DNA of 5,122 nt, from positions 1 through 5,122 of the forward strand of contig DAOTWP010000116.1 of NCBI GenBank assembly GCA_034435675.1, written 5' to 3'. The notes beneath the pieces are model-generated. The model had not been told where the DNA came from and made no database searches. It saw only the letters and a list, made by a program, of their open reading frames with translations. Made by a program: the position numbers and the translations under genes. Shown one piece after another: positions 4,982 through 5,122 of this stretch. The DNA is from DAOTWP01 sp034435675 (lineage in GTDB: Bacteria; Chloroflexota; Anaerolineae; Aggregatilineales; Phototrophicaceae). Position 1 is the first letter of the stretch. Each line of letters begins with the position of its first letter.

Positions 4982-5112
4982 AGCCCTCAGTCCCCCGCTC
5001 CCTAACGCCGCGTCGCGGCTGAGCGAGGGGGAGGGAAAATCCCCGGCAATTGGGTTGCTCCCCGCTCCTGGTGCCGAAGGCACGGTCGGGAGAGGGGTTG
5101 GGGGTGAGGGCT
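4982..5112. repeat. 131-base nested-hairpin intergenic repeat
   Basis: The outer ends AGCCCTCA (4982-4989) and TGAGGGCT (5105-5112) are exact inverted repeats. Inside are two hairpins. One is centred on ccgcgtcgcgg (5008-5018), with flanking cccccgctc and gagcgaggggg arms. The other is gtgcc-gaa-ggcac (5071-5083), with flanking ctcccc and cgggagagggg arms. The minus strand reads CCCTCACCCCCAACCCCTCT, which I recall as a recurrent intergenic repeat in Chloroflexota and some other phyla. No ORF is present. Together with the elements at 4636-4950 it accounts for most of the gene-free 4619-5122 region. Confidence 0.7.
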
Positions 5113-5122
5113 AGACAAGGGC

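Noticed and set aside
4966..4994. TTGACT at 4966-4971 as a -35 box for a downstream gene
   Set aside because: No -10-like hexamer at 16-18 bases; the region is GC-rich repeat sequence.

Overview
The window reads as chromosomal DNA of a high-GC bacterium, most likely a member of the Chloroflexota (Anaerolineae-like). This is inferred from three things: a secreted protein with the SH3-like domain style I associate with that group, a RecA with an EYGAESSGK-type Walker A variant, and GTAGGGGC...GCCCCTAC and CCCTCACCCCCAACCCCTCTCCC hairpin repeats in non-coding DNA. No phage, plasmid, CRISPR, rRNA or tRNA gene is visible.

Layout. Bases 1-947 (+) hold the 3' part of a gene for an exported protein with an SH3-like domain followed by an M15-like zinc-peptidase domain. 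A terminator-like hairpin overlaps its stop. Bases 948-1090 hold a candidate promoter and an unusually structured leader. Bases 1091-1831 (+) encode a protein with three membrane helices, a Gln/Pro-rich linker and a C-terminal excisionase/MerR-type helix-turn-helix, so it is probably a membrane-anchored DNA-binding protein. It converges on recA (1968-3080, -). The gap between them holds a strong intrinsic terminator for recA and three perfect 16-base tandem repeats. recA is divergent from a PduO-type ATP:cob(I)alamin adenosyltransferase gene (3234-3782, +) across 153 bases. A histidine-phosphatase superfamily gene follows (3866-4618, +) with its own Shine-Dalgarno and promoter candidates.

From 4619 to the end (about 500 bases) there is no credible gene. 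This stretch is packed with palindromic repeats: a 122-base long-inverted-repeat element, a decayed half copy, an 81-base element flanked by 11-base direct repeats like a target-site duplication, and a 131-base element made of nested hairpins. The first three share sequence with one another and look like small non-autonomous mobile or structure-forming elements. This is the most distinctive part of the window.

How the genes work together. They look like separate transcription units, not one pathway. recA serves recombination and repair, the adenosyltransferase makes coenzyme B12, and the histidine phosphatase substrate is unknown. A cobalamin role for the phosphatase (CobC-like) is possible from position only. 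The SH3/M15-like protein probably acts outside the membrane on cell wall. The membrane HTH protein may carry a membrane-derived signal to DNA, perhaps to its own dyad-rich leader.
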